A DNA stretch of 64,000 bases. Source: Methylomarinum sp965277025. GTDB taxonomy: Bacteria; Pseudomonadota; Gammaproteobacteria; Methylococcales; Methylomonadaceae. The notes under the pieces were generated by a model. It made no database searches and was not told the DNA's origin. It worked only from the letters and a program-made list of their open reading frames with translations. Each line of letters starts with the position of its first letter. Position 1 is the first letter of the stretch. This document shows, one piece after another, positions 1-8,773 of the stretch. The stretch is from assembly GCA_965277025.1 (NCBI GenBank), contig OZ255706.1, positions 1,054,001-1,118,000 of the forward strand, in the 5' to 3' direction. The position numbers were made by a program, and so were the translations under genes.

Positions 1-702
1 GCTATAGTGAATCCCGCTCTTGGGTGGAAGATCAACTAATCTGACATCGCTGTGATTCAACAGTGCGTCAGCCTGCTTAGCATTAACCTCAACACGATAC
101 ATAATTAAACTATCAAGGTTAACTTTGTCAGTTCGTCGTATCTCGTTCTGAACTAACCATCGTTCAAATGCCTCGCAAACACTTAATCTATCAGGGTGAT
201 GGGCAACCGCTACAGGCCAAAGTTCTACATCTAAGAGAAACTTTTCTGACTCTGGTATTCCCTTTCTTTTGAGAGCCCAACTTTTACGATCCTCACTAGT
301 CCAGTTATCAATGCCTTCTATGGCCTCGAGAATCTGTTTGTACGTCAGCTCTGTATCGTTTAGACCCAAACGTTGCAAGTGGTCTGCAAACACAGCCAAC
401 CCAGCTCCATCTGCAAAAACAACACAAAGTTGATTGTCCTCTTGACTGACAAATTCGACACCATGTTTGTTTAAATGGGTAATGTCGCGAAGCCCTGTGT
501 AACGTATCTTCAGAACAAAATTACCAGGGCGTGAGGTTTGTTGATTCTGTGCTAACTGAAAGGATCGAGTTAAATCGTTCGCTAGTTTCTGGCCATGCCC
601 ACTAAGATCTCCACGTGGGTGTCGAGGGATATTGATTTTTCTGGTTCGGCGTTCATTTTCAAGCAGTTCTCTTTCTATCCTAAGATGTTCAAAATCAGCC
701 AT
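1..702 (-). CDS. S8-type protease of an IetAS-like defence pair, N-terminal part (cut by window edge)
   Basis: Open frame reading leftward from an ATG at 702 and still open at base 1, so only the first 234 codons are present. It starts 14 bp after the stop of the AAA ATPase gene, which indicates co-transcription. The visible region has no catalytic motif. It contains a conserved-looking block around residues 115-155 (YKQILEAIEGIDNW, then SWALKRKGIP and FLLDVELWP). I recognise this from memory as the N-terminal region of S8 (subtilisin) peptidases encoded beside small AAA ATPases, the IetA/IetS arrangement. In that family the Asp/His/Ser protease domain lies further downstream, outside this window. 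The pairing with the upstream ATPase is the strongest support. The protease assignment itself is inference because no active-site residue can be seen here. Confidence 0.65.
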   Translation of the reverse strand, partial: MADFEHLRIERELLENERRTRKINIPRHPRGDLSGHGQKLANDLTRSFQLAQNQQTSRPGNFVLKIRYTGLRDITHLNKHGVEFVSQEDNQLCVVFADGAGLAVFADHLQRLGLNDTELTYKQILEAIEGIDNWTSEDRKSWALKRKGIPESEKFLLDVELWPVAVAHHPDRLSVCEAFERWLVQNEIRRTDKVNLDSLIMYRVEVNAKQADALLNHSDVRLVDLPPKSGIHYS

Positions 703-716
703 TCCTAGTCCCTTAT

Positions 717-1688
717 TTAGCTTTCTCGAGAAGCTGCTTGCTTCAAGTCCTTAACAGTCAGAAATTCCAGGCTACGCAGAATCATTCGCTTAACAGCTCT
801 ACGTACGATGCGCTCGATGTCCGCACCACTTTTCTGACTAAATAGTTCGAGTAGAGGTTTTTCATCTAATTCAAATTGACGACGTACACCACGCAATTTG
901 AGCGAAAGAATTTGCTGTATTTGCTGCTCATCCGGTAGGGGAAAGTCAATTTTCTCATCAAAGCGTCGCCAGATGGCACTATCTAAAATTTGCTCATGAT
1001 TGGTTGCAGCCAATATAAGACTCTTGCCCTGATAAGCGTCCATCATTTGAAGCACTGCGTTAACTACGCGACGTAATTCGCCGTGTTCACCAGTATCGGA
1101 ACGATCTTTACCAATGGCATCAAACTCATCAAATAGCACTACCATTGAATGATCAGCTATAAAGTCAAAAACTTTACGAAGATTCGCCGCAGTCTCCCCC
1201 AAAAAAGATGACACCAATGCATCCAAACGAACAATGGCCAGTGGCAAATCAAGCTCAAATGCAATCACCTCTGCTGCTAAGGTTTTACCGCAGCCAGGAG
1301 GCCCATGGAAGATGACTTTTCCAGAGGGTTTCATGCCATAGCTTCGCAGTACATCAGCACGACGATGCTCCTCGAGAAGTTCTTCGATGGGTGTAAGGCT
1401 AGGTTCAGGCAGTACCATTTCCTCTAAAGGTCGCTGAGATTGACGAACGTCTAACAGTGGCAGGCCTCGCTCTTTATCAACTGGAGGAACGGGTAGCACA
1501 TTGCGTCCGCTCTGTTTAATTGGCTTTAAGTGCTCTCCATACAATATCTGCTCAAGGTCGTTTGCAAGCAGATGATGCTGCTTTTGACGCTCGTCCTGAA
1601 TAACAGTTTCAGAAGCACGTCTAAAAGCCTCTGAATCGCCACTGGCTCCCGCCTTAATCAATTGTCTCAGTATCTTACCGTTAGCCAT
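717..1688 (-). CDS. AAA ATPase, IetA-like
   Basis: 323-residue single-domain AAA protein. Walker A is GPPGCGKT near residue 130, Walker B is VVLFDEFDAIG near residue 185, and sensor 1 is LILAATNH near residue 225. An arginine-rich second region follows (RRFDEKIDFPLP). The first 80 residues look like a family-specific N-domain. A strong ribosome binding site (AAGGAGG) precedes the ATG at 1688. The next gene begins 14 bp downstream and resembles the N-terminus of an S8 protease. That pair is the composition of IetAS systems, known first for plasmid incompatibility in Agrobacterium and later reported as anti-phage. ATPase function is clear from sequence; the defence role is inferred from family and pairing. 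Confidence 0.8.
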   Translation of the reverse strand: MANGKILRQLIKAGASGDSEAFRRASETVIQDERQKQHHLLANDLEQILYGEHLKPIKQSGRNVLPVPPVDKERGLPLLDVRQSQRPLEEMVLPEPSLTPIEELLEEHRRADVLRSYGMKPSGKVIFHGPPGCGKTLAAEVIAFELDLPLAIVRLDALVSSFLGETAANLRKVFDFIADHSMVVLFDEFDAIGKDRSDTGEHGELRRVVNAVLQMMDAYQGKSLILAATNHEQILDSAIWRRFDEKIDFPLPDEQQIQQILSLKLRGVRRQFELDEKPLLELFSQKSGADIERIVRRAVKRMILRSLEFLTVKDLKQAASRES

Positions 1689-1825
1689 TGCTGCCTCCTT
1701 GGCCCATGAACCTAAATTTCGTTGTTATAATATTCTTTCTCGTTATGTCAGACACCTTTAGTGTCCTCATCATGGCTCCCAGAAATACCGAAACTCCGTG
1801 AGCTGCTGCCATAATCAAAGCATCA

Positions 1826-2005
1826 TTATTTATTTGCTGAAGAAAAGCTTTCATCAGTCAGTCCATGTTGCTTCGCATAGTCTAAGATCAAAACTTCAAT
1901 CATAGAAGCCTGAGAGCGACGTTCTTTGGCTGCTGCAGCTTTTAGTAACTGCTTAATTTCTTTGGATGTACGAATTGACAATGTTTCTTCTTTAGATCGT
2001 GTCAT
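1826..2005 (-). CDS. small ribbon-helix-helix (CopG/Arc-type) protein
   Basis: 59-residue protein starting MTRSKEETLSIRTSKEIK. A short strand (ETLSIRTS) is followed by two helices (KEIKQLLKAAAAKERRSQASMIEVLI, described here by its ends), the ribbon-helix-helix layout of CopG/DUF1778-like DNA-binding antitoxins. It lies 137 bp upstream of the AAA ATPase gene on the same strand. A 21-bp perfect palindrome sits 21-41 bp upstream of its start codon, as expected for autoregulation. No toxin gene follows directly. It could be an orphan antitoxin or a regulator of the ATPase/protease pair; the sequence does not decide. Confidence 0.65.
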   Translation of the reverse strand: MTRSKEETLSIRTSKEIKQLLKAAAAKERRSQASMIEVLILDYAKQHGLTDESFSSANK

Positions 2006-2025
2006 TGCATACCTCTTTTTTCACT

Positions 2026-2046
2026 ATGCAGTACAATGTACTGCAT
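2026..2046. promoter_or_regulatory. 21-bp palindromic operator upstream of the RHH gene
   Basis: ATGCAGTACA-a-TGTACTGCAT is a perfect palindrome around one central base, 20 bp upstream of the RHH start codon at 2005. Ribbon-helix-helix proteins bind such symmetric sites as dimers or tetramers, so autorepression is the likely role. The palindrome is direct observation; binding is inferred. Confidence 0.5.
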
Positions 2047-2254
2047 TTTACTCGCAAATTCAACGGTTTTCAGCTAGGTTAATAACCCATCTAACTTGGT
2101 TAGGTGTGTAACCGAAACCACTTAATAACCGTGAATAATTGGGTTCTAAAAGATTTAACTTCAGGGACATCCTTTGGAAGTCCTTCATGCAATTGGCTGT
2201 AACACGCGGTGATTTTCATAATCCAAAGCAATCTGTTTAGTGCTGATGCTCTAA

Positions 2255-2310
2255 CTAGTGCACAGAAGCGAAAAAACTAATGCTATGTATGAGGAATATA
2301 TTGTAATATG
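2255..2310. repeat. 56-bp dispersed repeat, copy A
   Basis: About 50 of 56 bases match 54311-54366 (both start CTAGTGCACA and end ATATTGTAATATG). Copy A lies just left of IS4 copy 1; copy B lies between the IS1182-related MITE and the IS66 remnant. Function is unknown. The rest of 2047-2324 shows no gene. Confidence 0.5.
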
Positions 2311-2324
2311 TTGAATAATACTAT

Positions 2325-3546
2325 CTCTGTACATGACAAAAATTAACTTATGACAAATGAGTCTCATGTATTCCAGTGACAAAAGGTATGGGTTGCAAAA
2401 GAGCAATCACTTTTCTAATCATCCTTTTTGATTGAGATAAGACATTAAACAAGGTTGAGCGGATACAATCTAATCCATATCGAAACAGGCTTTGCGCGAG
2501 CCGCTGATGTGTTTTGGTTTTTATTGGTAACTCGCAATCATGTTTCCATTCGCCTGCTTTATGTGACCAACAGAAAGCAATAACGGGAAGTACCAACAAT
2601 TTTTTGATCCGAAGATAACCGACTACACGCGTTTCCTCAAGTTTGAATCCCCGTCCTTTTAAACCGCCGAAAAGCGTTTCGATTTCCCAACGCAAGCCAT
2701 AAATTTTAATCGCATCAGGGTTCAAATGCTGACAGACGATGATTAATAACTCACCATCACTCAGCCGTAACCCACTGAGATAAATTGAACAATTTCCCAA
2801 ATAGCGCGCTGTTGAGAGGTGTCGTGTGCTACCCGGCTTAAGCCCATAAAACAAACGCTCTACGCGTATTCGCTGGCCTTGGGCATTGGTTGTCCTGGCG
2901 TTGTTGCGAATACAGATATAAAAGGGAATCTCTTGCTCAAACAACCAGCCCATCCATTCGTCTCCAATAAACTCCCGATCAGCCAAAAGACCTTTGATGT
3001 GATGTCGGCCAGACTGCGCAATAAAGCGTTTCATCAGCGCTATACGTTCCTTCGTATTAGAGTTGCCCCGCTTGTTTAAAGGCAACCAATACACAGGAAT
3101 GGCGGCACCCCGATAAACCACGGCAAGCACCAGCAGATTAATATTGGTTTTACCCCACTTCCAATTCGTCCTGTCTAACGTCAGATAGTAATCCTGATCA
3201 GTGAAACCAAACAGTTTCATGATGAAATGAGCGACTTCATTGTAATCCAGCCAATGGTCACTGAAAAATCGTTGCATCCGTCGATATCGTGAGGAAATTT
3301 TTGCCCGACGGGGAAAGAATACGGCGATCTGGGCCAGATTGACCGTGCTAACTGCCATCAAAGCAATTAACATACCCACAAAACAAACGATTCTTGCCTT
3401 GTTCCATTGAAAGTGCTCAGTTAATATGACGGTCAGCTCGTTGATTTGTAATGTCCCGTTATTCATATTCGCTAAAACAAAATGCGGTATTTAATTACAT
3501 TTCAACGAGCTACGCTAGCTTTTAATATTTTTTGTCATGTACAGAG
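2325..3546 (-). mobile_element. IS4-family insertion sequence, copy 1
   Basis: 1222 bp, bounded by inverted repeats beginning CTCTGTACATGAC at both ends, with one 372-residue transposase. Four other complete copies and one fragment lie in this window. Unlike copy 4, its flanks (TAATACTAT left, TATTAATAA right) are not direct repeats, so this copy probably sits at a recombination junction rather than being a simple insertion. Confidence 0.9.
2348..3466 (-). CDS. IS4-family transposase (copy 1)
   Basis: 372 residues. The DDE residues lie in LTLDRTNW, in LLADREFIGDEW, and in the glutamate of the YREK signature YGLRWEIETLFGGLK (Y-2-R-3-E-6-K), which defines the IS4 family. It cuts and inserts its own element. 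The N-terminal third is hydrophobic helix-rich, as in relatives. Private differences from the other copies include NLAQIAVFF (others LAQLAV) and YICIRNN (others YIRIRNN). The frame is intact and probably functional. Confidence 0.92.
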   Translation of the reverse strand: MNNGTLQINELTVILTEHFQWNKARIVCFVGMLIALMAVSTVNLAQIAVFFPRRAKISSRYRRMQRFFSDHWLDYNEVAHFIMKLFGFTDQDYYLTLDRTNWKWGKTNINLLVLAVVYRGAAIPVYWLPLNKRGNSNTKERIALMKRFIAQSGRHHIKGLLADREFIGDEWMGWLFEQEIPFYICIRNNARTTNAQGQRIRVERLFYGLKPGSTRHLSTARYLGNCSIYLSGLRLSDGELLIIVCQHLNPDAIKIYGLRWEIETLFGGLKGRGFKLEETRVVGYLRIKKLLVLPVIAFCWSHKAGEWKHDCELPIKTKTHQRLAQSLFRYGLDCIRSTLFNVLSQSKRMIRKVIALLQPIPFVTGIHETHLS

Positions 3547-3703
3547 TATTAATAATAAAAATCTCATTGTTGTCATGATTTCTCCTTTTGAAGAACTAAT
3601 AATGGGGCTTATTTCTCGGCTAAACAAGCAATCTTAGTCAAATTTTCACTTTTTGATTGATCTCAGGTTTCTGTGTCGTCCCTTTTTACGTTATTCTATA
3701 GGG

Positions 3704-5026
3704 ATGAAACAAACACATTTAACAGAAACCAAATTCAGTAATCTGGAACTCTCCAATTCTATCGTCAAAGGCTTGAAAGAAGCAGGATTTGTCCATTGCA
3801 CACCGATCCAGGATCGCTGCCTGCCCATTTCTTTACGGGATAAGGATATTGCCGGCCAGGCGCAAACCGGTACCGGCAAAACAGCAGCATTTTTGTTAGC
3901 TACTTTTCAACGCCTTATTAACGATGACAACAAAAAAATCAAAAACCCTCGCGCCCTGATTGTCGCCCCCACTCGGGAATTGGCCATTCAAATTCATAAA
4001 GACGCCGTTCAGCTCAGCCCATACCTGGGGCTTAAATTTGCGTTGATTTACGGCGGCACCGATTACAAAAAACAGTTAAACAGCCTGAAAGGCAATGTCG
4101 ATATTATTATCGGCACACCTGGCCGGATTATTGATTTTTATAAACAGCGGGCTTTCACGCTGGATAATATTCAGGTCATGGTGCTGGATGAAGCCGACCG
4201 TATGTTCGATTTGGGCTTTATCAAAGATATCCGTTTTTTATTGCGTCGCATGCCGCCAGCTGAGAAACGCCTGAACATGCTGTTTTCCGCAACTCTTTCG
4301 TATAAGGTGACGGAACTGGCCTATGAACACATGAATAATCCGGTTATCGTCAAAATAGAAACGGAAGAGGTCACCTCCAAATCCATTCAGCAGACGGCTT
4401 ATTGCCCGGCAAATGATCAGAAAATTCCGTTATTGATCGGTCTGTTGCAACGACTCAATCCGGTGCGCAGCATTGTTTTTGTCAATACCAAACGTTGCGG
4501 TGAATTGCTGAATCGTTATCTACAAGGAAATGGTTACCGTGTCGCACTGTTGAGTGGTGATGTTCCGCAGGATAAACGGCAGCGCTTGCTGGATGATTTT
4601 CAGCAGGACCGGGTGAATTTAATGATCGCCACCGATGTGGCCGCCCGAGGTTTACATATTCCCGATGTTTCGCATGTTTTCAATTATGATCTCCCCCAGG
4701 ATGTGGAGGATTATGTTCACCGTATCGGCAGAACGGCACGCTTCGGTGCATCGGGTGTCGCCATCAGCTTTATCTGCGAAGAATACGCTTATTCCATGCC
4801 AGATATCGAGGAATATATCGGCGAGAAAATTCCTGTTTCAGCCATTACCGATGAAGTTCTTGCCCAGGATTTAAAACCGCCTGTTGCTGAAAAGCGCCGG
4901 GAAAACCGACCTAACAAGATGCGTTCAAAAGCGCAGGATAACGCAGCAAAGAAAGCTAAGCCTAAACAGGCGGCACCGGCAGCAGTTGACGAAAATCTTC
5001 AATCGCCGGAAACAACGACCGAATAG
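3704..5026 (+). CDS. rhlB: DEAD-box RNA helicase RhlB
   Basis: 440 residues from the ATG at 3704 (MKQTHLTE, matching the E. coli RhlB start MSKTHLTE); a longer upstream frame exists but is not expected to be used. All helicase motifs are visible in order: Q motif (TPIQ), AQTGTGKT, PTRELA, TPGR, DEAD in VLDEADRMFDLGF, SAT, then ATDVAARGLHIP and HRIGRTAR. RhlB unwinds structured RNA and is the helicase of the RNase E degradosome in gammaproteobacteria. The C-terminal ~60 residues are basic and low in complexity, as expected for RNA binding. Its 3' end overlaps the convergent nucleotidase gene by 65 bp. Confidence 0.93.
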   Translation: MKQTHLTETKFSNLELSNSIVKGLKEAGFVHCTPIQDRCLPISLRDKDIAGQAQTGTGKTAAFLLATFQRLINDDNKKIKNPRALIVAPTRELAIQIHKDAVQLSPYLGLKFALIYGGTDYKKQLNSLKGNVDIIIGTPGRIIDFYKQRAFTLDNIQVMVLDEADRMFDLGFIKDIRFLLRRMPPAEKRLNMLFSATLSYKVTELAYEHMNNPVIVKIETEEVTSKSIQQTAYCPANDQKIPLLIGLLQRLNPVRSIVFVNTKRCGELLNRYLQGNGYRVALLSGDVPQDKRQRLLDDFQQDRVNLMIATDVAARGLHIPDVSHVFNYDLPQDVEDYVHRIGRTARFGASGVAISFICEEYAYSMPDIEEYIGEKIPVSAITDEVLAQDLKPPVAEKRRENRPNKMRSKAQDNAAKKAKPKQAAPAAVDENLQSPETTTE

Positions 5027-5636
5027 TTCTTTTTTCCGCTTGTGTATCGGGCTTGCTGATAGCGATCAGGTGTTTAATGCCAAATTCTCTGGCGGAATCC
5101 AAGACCTTGAGACTGTCGTCGACTAGCAGCGTGCTGTCTTTGTCGAATAAGTGATCTTTTTGTAAATTTGCCCAGAAACCAGTCTGTTCTTTTGCCATGC
5201 CATAATCGTGGGAACAAATAATCTGGTCAAAAAAGATATGCAGCCGGGTTTTGTCCATTTTAAGCTTTAAACTGTCCCGATGGGCATTGGTGACCAGCAT
5301 CAGCCTGCGTCCCGATTGACGAACAGCCTGCAGGAATTCTGTTACATGCGGCAAAACCTCGATAAGCCCTTCAATTTCTTGTTTTAATCCGGCAATATCT
5401 AAATCAAGCTGTTCGCTCCAGTAGTCCAGACAATACCATTCCAGCTTGCCTTCCATTTCAGCAAAGCGGGGTATCAGTTCCTGCCGGGCTTGTGTCAGGG
5501 TAAGATTGTTTTTTTCGGCATATCGCCTCGGTACAAATTCCTTCCAGAAATGATTGTCGAAATTCAAATCCAGCAGCGTACCGTCCATGTCCAGCAAAAC
5601 AGTGTTGATTTGAGGCCAATTTATGCTCATAACCAT
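4962..5636 (-). CDS. yrfG: HAD-family GMP/IMP nucleotidase, YrfG-like
   Basis: 224 residues; a second ATG six bases in (5630) is an equally good start. The HAD nucleophile motif is LLDMDGTLLDL, motif II is LVTNAH, and the acidic motif is LLVDDSL. The stretch LEWYCLDYWSEQLDLDI closely matches the E. coli YrfG region NWYCLDYWSEQLGLDI, which supports a 5'-nucleotidase acting on GMP and IMP. Length equals the family norm. It is convergent with rhlB and overlaps its 3' end. No membrane or export signal is seen, so it should be cytoplasmic. Confidence 0.85.
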   Translation of the reverse strand: MVMSINWPQINTVLLDMDGTLLDLNFDNHFWKEFVPRRYAEKNNLTLTQARQELIPRFAEMEGKLEWYCLDYWSEQLDLDIAGLKQEIEGLIEVLPHVTEFLQAVRQSGRRLMLVTNAHRDSLKLKMDKTRLHIFFDQIICSHDYGMAKEQTGFWANLQKDHLFDKDSTLLVDDSLKVLDSAREFGIKHLIAISKPDTQAEKRTIRSLFPAIEDFRQLLPVPPV

Positions 5637-5735
5637 CCCGTCAACCCAGCCTTTTCATTGTAAAGCCATATGTTTTATTGATTGGTAAGAATTAAAAATC
5701 AGATCAATTTTTAAGTCTGTTTTGTGTTATTGATG

Positions 5736-6026
5736 CATAACTATCTACACATCTTTTCATCGCTCCTAAGCTCCTGCGTGGGCGCGTCAAAACTTCACGC
5801 TCTGCGTTCTGAAAGCGCCAAAACAAAGAATTTTTTGCTTAAACCCCAAGCTCCTGTTCCCTGTGGAAGTAACTCCCTGCTTCACGAAAATCCAGCTCCC
5901 AAACCAAAACCTTAGAAAGCTCTATCCAATTAGCTTGATCCTGCTTTGTTGAAGCGGAGCTTCTGAATCGGGCTTCCCAAGCGGGAGCTTGGGAACCAGC
6001 AAAATAAAGATGTGTAGATAGTTATG
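5736..6026. mobile_element. 291-bp MITE with 20-bp terminal inverted repeats and 10-bp target duplication
   Basis: Ends are perfect 20-bp inverted repeats, CATAACTATCTACACATCTT at 5736-5755 and its complement at 6007-6026. The element is flanked by perfect 10-bp direct repeats GTTATTGATG at 5726-5735 and 6027-6036. It has no coding capacity for a transposase; an internal 63-codon frame looks like chance. It fills most of the gap between yrfG and ctpA. Mobilising transposase unknown. Confidence 0.75.
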
Positions 6027-6087
6027 GTTATTGATGACAAAGCTGGGCTAAGGCGCATCCTTGCGCCATCAACTGTCCCTTTATTTT

Positions 6088-7404
6088 TTATTCACCCAAT
6101 ATCGTCAAGCCTTTCAACAAGGTCAGCGCTTCATGCAGCGGATAATCTTTGACTGCATCTTTACTGGCTTTTTTGTCCTTTTCCTGCCCTTTATCCTTTT
6201 TAGCTTTACCGTTTTCCAGGTGATGCGATAAATCGGCTTCCTTGACGGGTTCAAATTTAGATGACTCCAGTGTTTCCAGTTTTACCCGCGGCAGCTCGAT
6301 ATCCGGTTCAATCCCTTCAGCCTGAATGGAACGCCCCGATGGAGTGTAATAACGGGCAGTGGTCAATTTCACCGCGCCGCCATCGCTGGTGGGCAAAATG
6401 GTTTGTACTGAACCTTTACCAAACGATTTTTCCCCCATAATGATCGCACGCCGATGGTCTTGCAATGCACCGGCGACAATTTCGGAGGCAGATGCTGAAC
6501 CGGCATTGATCAGCACAACAATCGGCGCACCATCGAGAATATCATCCGGTTCTGCATTGAAACGCATTTCTGCATTTTTAATACGTCCTTTGGTATAGAC
6601 AATCAAGCCCTTGTCCAGAAATGCATCACTGACATCAACTGCTGCATTGAGGACACCACCAGGGTTATTTCTTAAATCCAGCACCAGACCTTTTAACTTG
6701 CCTTTGTTTTCTTTTTCCAGTTTTTCGATCGCTTCAGTCAGGTTTTTACCTGTTCTGGACTGAAAACTGCTGATTCTGGCATAGCCGAATCCCTTTTCCA
6801 ACAATCTGCTTTTAACGCTTTTGACTTTGATAATCGCCCGGGTAATCTTGATTTTAAGCGGCGCCTCTTCGCCTTCCCGGATGATGGTCAACTCAATCTC
6901 AGTGCCGGGCTTGCCGCGCATAATCTTGACCGCATCGGTCAACGACATGCCTTTAACCGGTTTTTCATCCAGCCTGACAATCAAATCGCCGGCTTTGACG
7001 CCCGCTCGTTGCGCCGGCGTATCGTCAATCGGCGAAACCACTTTGACAAAGCCGTTTTCCATGGTGACTTCTATGCCTAAACCACCAAACTGTCCGGTAG
7101 TACCTTCCTTCAATTCCTTGAAATGTTCGCTATCCAAATAAGTGGAGTGCGGATCTAACTCCGCCAACATGCCCTTAATCGCGCCTTCCAGTAATTTTTT
7201 ATCCGATACCGATTCGACATAGTCTCGCTTGATCCGGCCAAAAACTTCTGAAAAAGTCCGTAATTCCTCAAATGGCAATGGTTGAGACTGTTCGGAAACC
7301 GCTATCGCTTCCTCTTTGTCGGCAAGCACGCTGCTGCAGGTGCTGATAAAAACACCTAATAAAAAACTTAGCGTGATAATTAAAATATTATTTCGATTAA
7401 GCAT
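6088..7404 (-). CDS. ctpA: carboxyl-terminal processing protease (S41), CtpA/Prc family
   Basis: 438 residues from the ATG at 7404 (MLNRNNILIITL), chosen because GGAG lies 8 bases upstream; a longer frame from 7425 lacks this. A signal/anchor segment covers residues 5-27. A PDZ domain follows at about 85-170 (FGGLGIEV, AGVKAGDLIVRLD). The S41 core has the nucleophile serine in GSASASEIVAGAL and the catalytic lysine in GEKSFGKGSVQT. A Lys/Glu-rich tail closes the protein. It degrades or trims periplasmic proteins at their C-termini. It is the last gene of gpmI-envC-ctpA, a common gammaproteobacterial order; in several species it works with cell-wall hydrolase control, which fits the EnvC neighbour. 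Confidence 0.9.
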   Translation of the reverse strand: MLNRNNILIITLSFLLGVFISTCSSVLADKEEAIAVSEQSQPLPFEELRTFSEVFGRIKRDYVESVSDKKLLEGAIKGMLAELDPHSTYLDSEHFKELKEGTTGQFGGLGIEVTMENGFVKVVSPIDDTPAQRAGVKAGDLIVRLDEKPVKGMSLTDAVKIMRGKPGTEIELTIIREGEEAPLKIKITRAIIKVKSVKSRLLEKGFGYARISSFQSRTGKNLTEAIEKLEKENKGKLKGLVLDLRNNPGGVLNAAVDVSDAFLDKGLIVYTKGRIKNAEMRFNAEPDDILDGAPIVVLINAGSASASEIVAGALQDHRRAIIMGEKSFGKGSVQTILPTSDGGAVKLTTARYYTPSGRSIQAEGIEPDIELPRVKLETLESSKFEPVKEADLSHHLENGKAKKDKGQEKDKKASKDAVKDYPLHEALTLLKGLTILGE

Positions 7405-7436
7405 GTAAAAAACTCCATAACCCATTTAAATTTAAG

Positions 7437-7505
7437 GAAGCGCTGAACAAATCAGCCATGATTTGTCAGCACCACGCAAAGTGGAAATGCGATTCCTTAA
7501 GGAAT
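7437..7505. repeat. dispersed repeat, GGAAGCGCTGAACAAATCAG type
   Basis: Lies between ctpA and envC. An inverted relative is at about 60060-60137 and short relatives start near 59984 and 60625. The unit contains a small palindrome (ACAAATCA...TGATTTGT). It could be a MITE or a REP-like intergenic element; no gene is seen in it. Confidence 0.5.
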
Positions 7506-7522
7506 TACAAATAAACGATTCC

Positions 7523-8686
7523 CTATGTTGTACTTCCTTTGCGTAATTTACGGCACCATTGAACAGGATTGACCGCTTTTCTTTTTTTACGAATAGCGAA
7601 ATATAGCGCAGACTGACTGCGACCGCCACTTTGACCGACTGCCGCAATCACATCGCCGGCTTCCACCCAGTCGCCTTTGCTTTTATACAGGCTCTGATTA
7701 AAGCCATATAGCGTCATATAACCCTGTCCATGATCAATAATAGTCAACAAACCATAACCTCGCAGCCAATCGGCATAAACCACTCGTCCCCGAGTCACTG
7801 CATGGACATTGCTTCCTTCCCGGGCGCCGATCAATACACCACCGCGATGGCTTTGCGCGGTGCCTGCAAATTTCTGAATGATTTTACCGCGAACCGGCCA
7901 GGGCAGTTTGCCTTTTAATTGAGCAAAGGGTTTTCCAGGCCCTTCCTGAAAAGGAAAATCATCTTGCTGGCGTTGCAATCGGCTGATCAAATCCTGCAGC
8001 TGTTTAGCATCCTCTTTCAACTGCGCCAATTCCATCTTTTTAGAAACAACCAGTTTCTTCAGTTTGGCCAGTGTTTGTTTTCTTTGTCGCTTTAGCTGGT
8101 TTAATTGGGCCAGATCCTGTTTTTTCTGCGCCAAAGCATTGGCCAGCTCATTGCTTTTTTGTTGCTGCTCGGCTTCCAGGCGTTGCAATTGTTTGAATTG
8201 ACTTTCAATATAACGGATCTTACTCAGCCGGGCTTTGTTCAAATAATCATAATAGACCAGAATGCGGCTGGATAATAAAGGATCCTGCTGATTGAACATC
8301 ACCTTGAGCCGTTCATGAGAACCCATTGCATGGGCTGCTCTTATCTGGCTTTCCAGTGTTTTTTTCTGCCGCTGGATATTGGTACGAATTTTAGTTTGTT
8401 CCCGACTGATTTCATTCAAGCGTTGTTTCTGTTTGGCGATTTTCTGTTTCAGCTGGCGAATCTGCTTAAACACAACGCCGTATTCTTTTTCTTGCTGTTT
8501 TAATAATTGCCGCAGTTGCTTTTGTTGGGCTTTTAACGTTTGAACTGACTGCTGAACCTGCCGGATATTTTTTTGCAACTGGTGCAAGGATTGTTTTTTT
8601 TGCCCTAACTCATCCAGCGCCCACAAAGGCTGAGCCAAAAACAACGCAATAAAAAACCAACATGATACTCTCCCTCTATGTTTCAT
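7523..8686 (-). CDS. envC: EnvC-like murein hydrolase activator
   Basis: 387 residues. A signal peptide (FFIALFLAQPLWA) is followed by a long coiled coil (residues ~30-240, rich in Q, K and L) and a C-terminal LytM/M23 domain (~265-385). The LytM zinc ligands are missing: the usual HxxxD site reads HRGGVLIGA, and the later histidine positions read MTLYGFNQS and LYFAIR. This degeneracy is characteristic of EnvC, which activates amidases such as AmiA/AmiB at the septum rather than cutting peptidoglycan itself. It sits between gpmI and ctpA on the same strand, the conserved order. Confidence 0.88.
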   Translation of the reverse strand: MKHRGRVSCWFFIALFLAQPLWALDELGQKKQSLHQLQKNIRQVQQSVQTLKAQQKQLRQLLKQQEKEYGVVFKQIRQLKQKIAKQKQRLNEISREQTKIRTNIQRQKKTLESQIRAAHAMGSHERLKVMFNQQDPLLSSRILVYYDYLNKARLSKIRYIESQFKQLQRLEAEQQQKSNELANALAQKKQDLAQLNQLKRQRKQTLAKLKKLVVSKKMELAQLKEDAKQLQDLISRLQRQQDDFPFQEGPGKPFAQLKGKLPWPVRGKIIQKFAGTAQSHRGGVLIGAREGSNVHAVTRGRVVYADWLRGYGLLTIIDHGQGYMTLYGFNQSLYKSKGDWVEAGDVIAAVGQSGGRSQSALYFAIRKKRKAVNPVQWCRKLRKGSTT

Positions 8687-8773
8687 GATCGGTTTATCAT
8701 CAGATGTATGTTTTTGGAACTTTCGAGAAGGTTATGGGGAAAGTGGGGAATATTAATTCCCCACTTGTCAGGT

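Noticed and set aside
1687..1817. 43-codon frame between the RHH gene and the AAA ATPase gene (minus strand)
   Set aside because: No ribosome site, no recognisable pattern, and it ends inside the ATPase start region.
2819..3079. 86-codon frame opposite the IS4 transposase, repeated in every copy (also 16552, 22533, 35128, 45625)
   Set aside because: Antisense shadow of the transposase; it recurs only because the IS is repeated.
5724..5915. 63-codon frame inside the 291-bp MITE
   Set aside because: No ribosome site or protein pattern; sequence is repeat-like.
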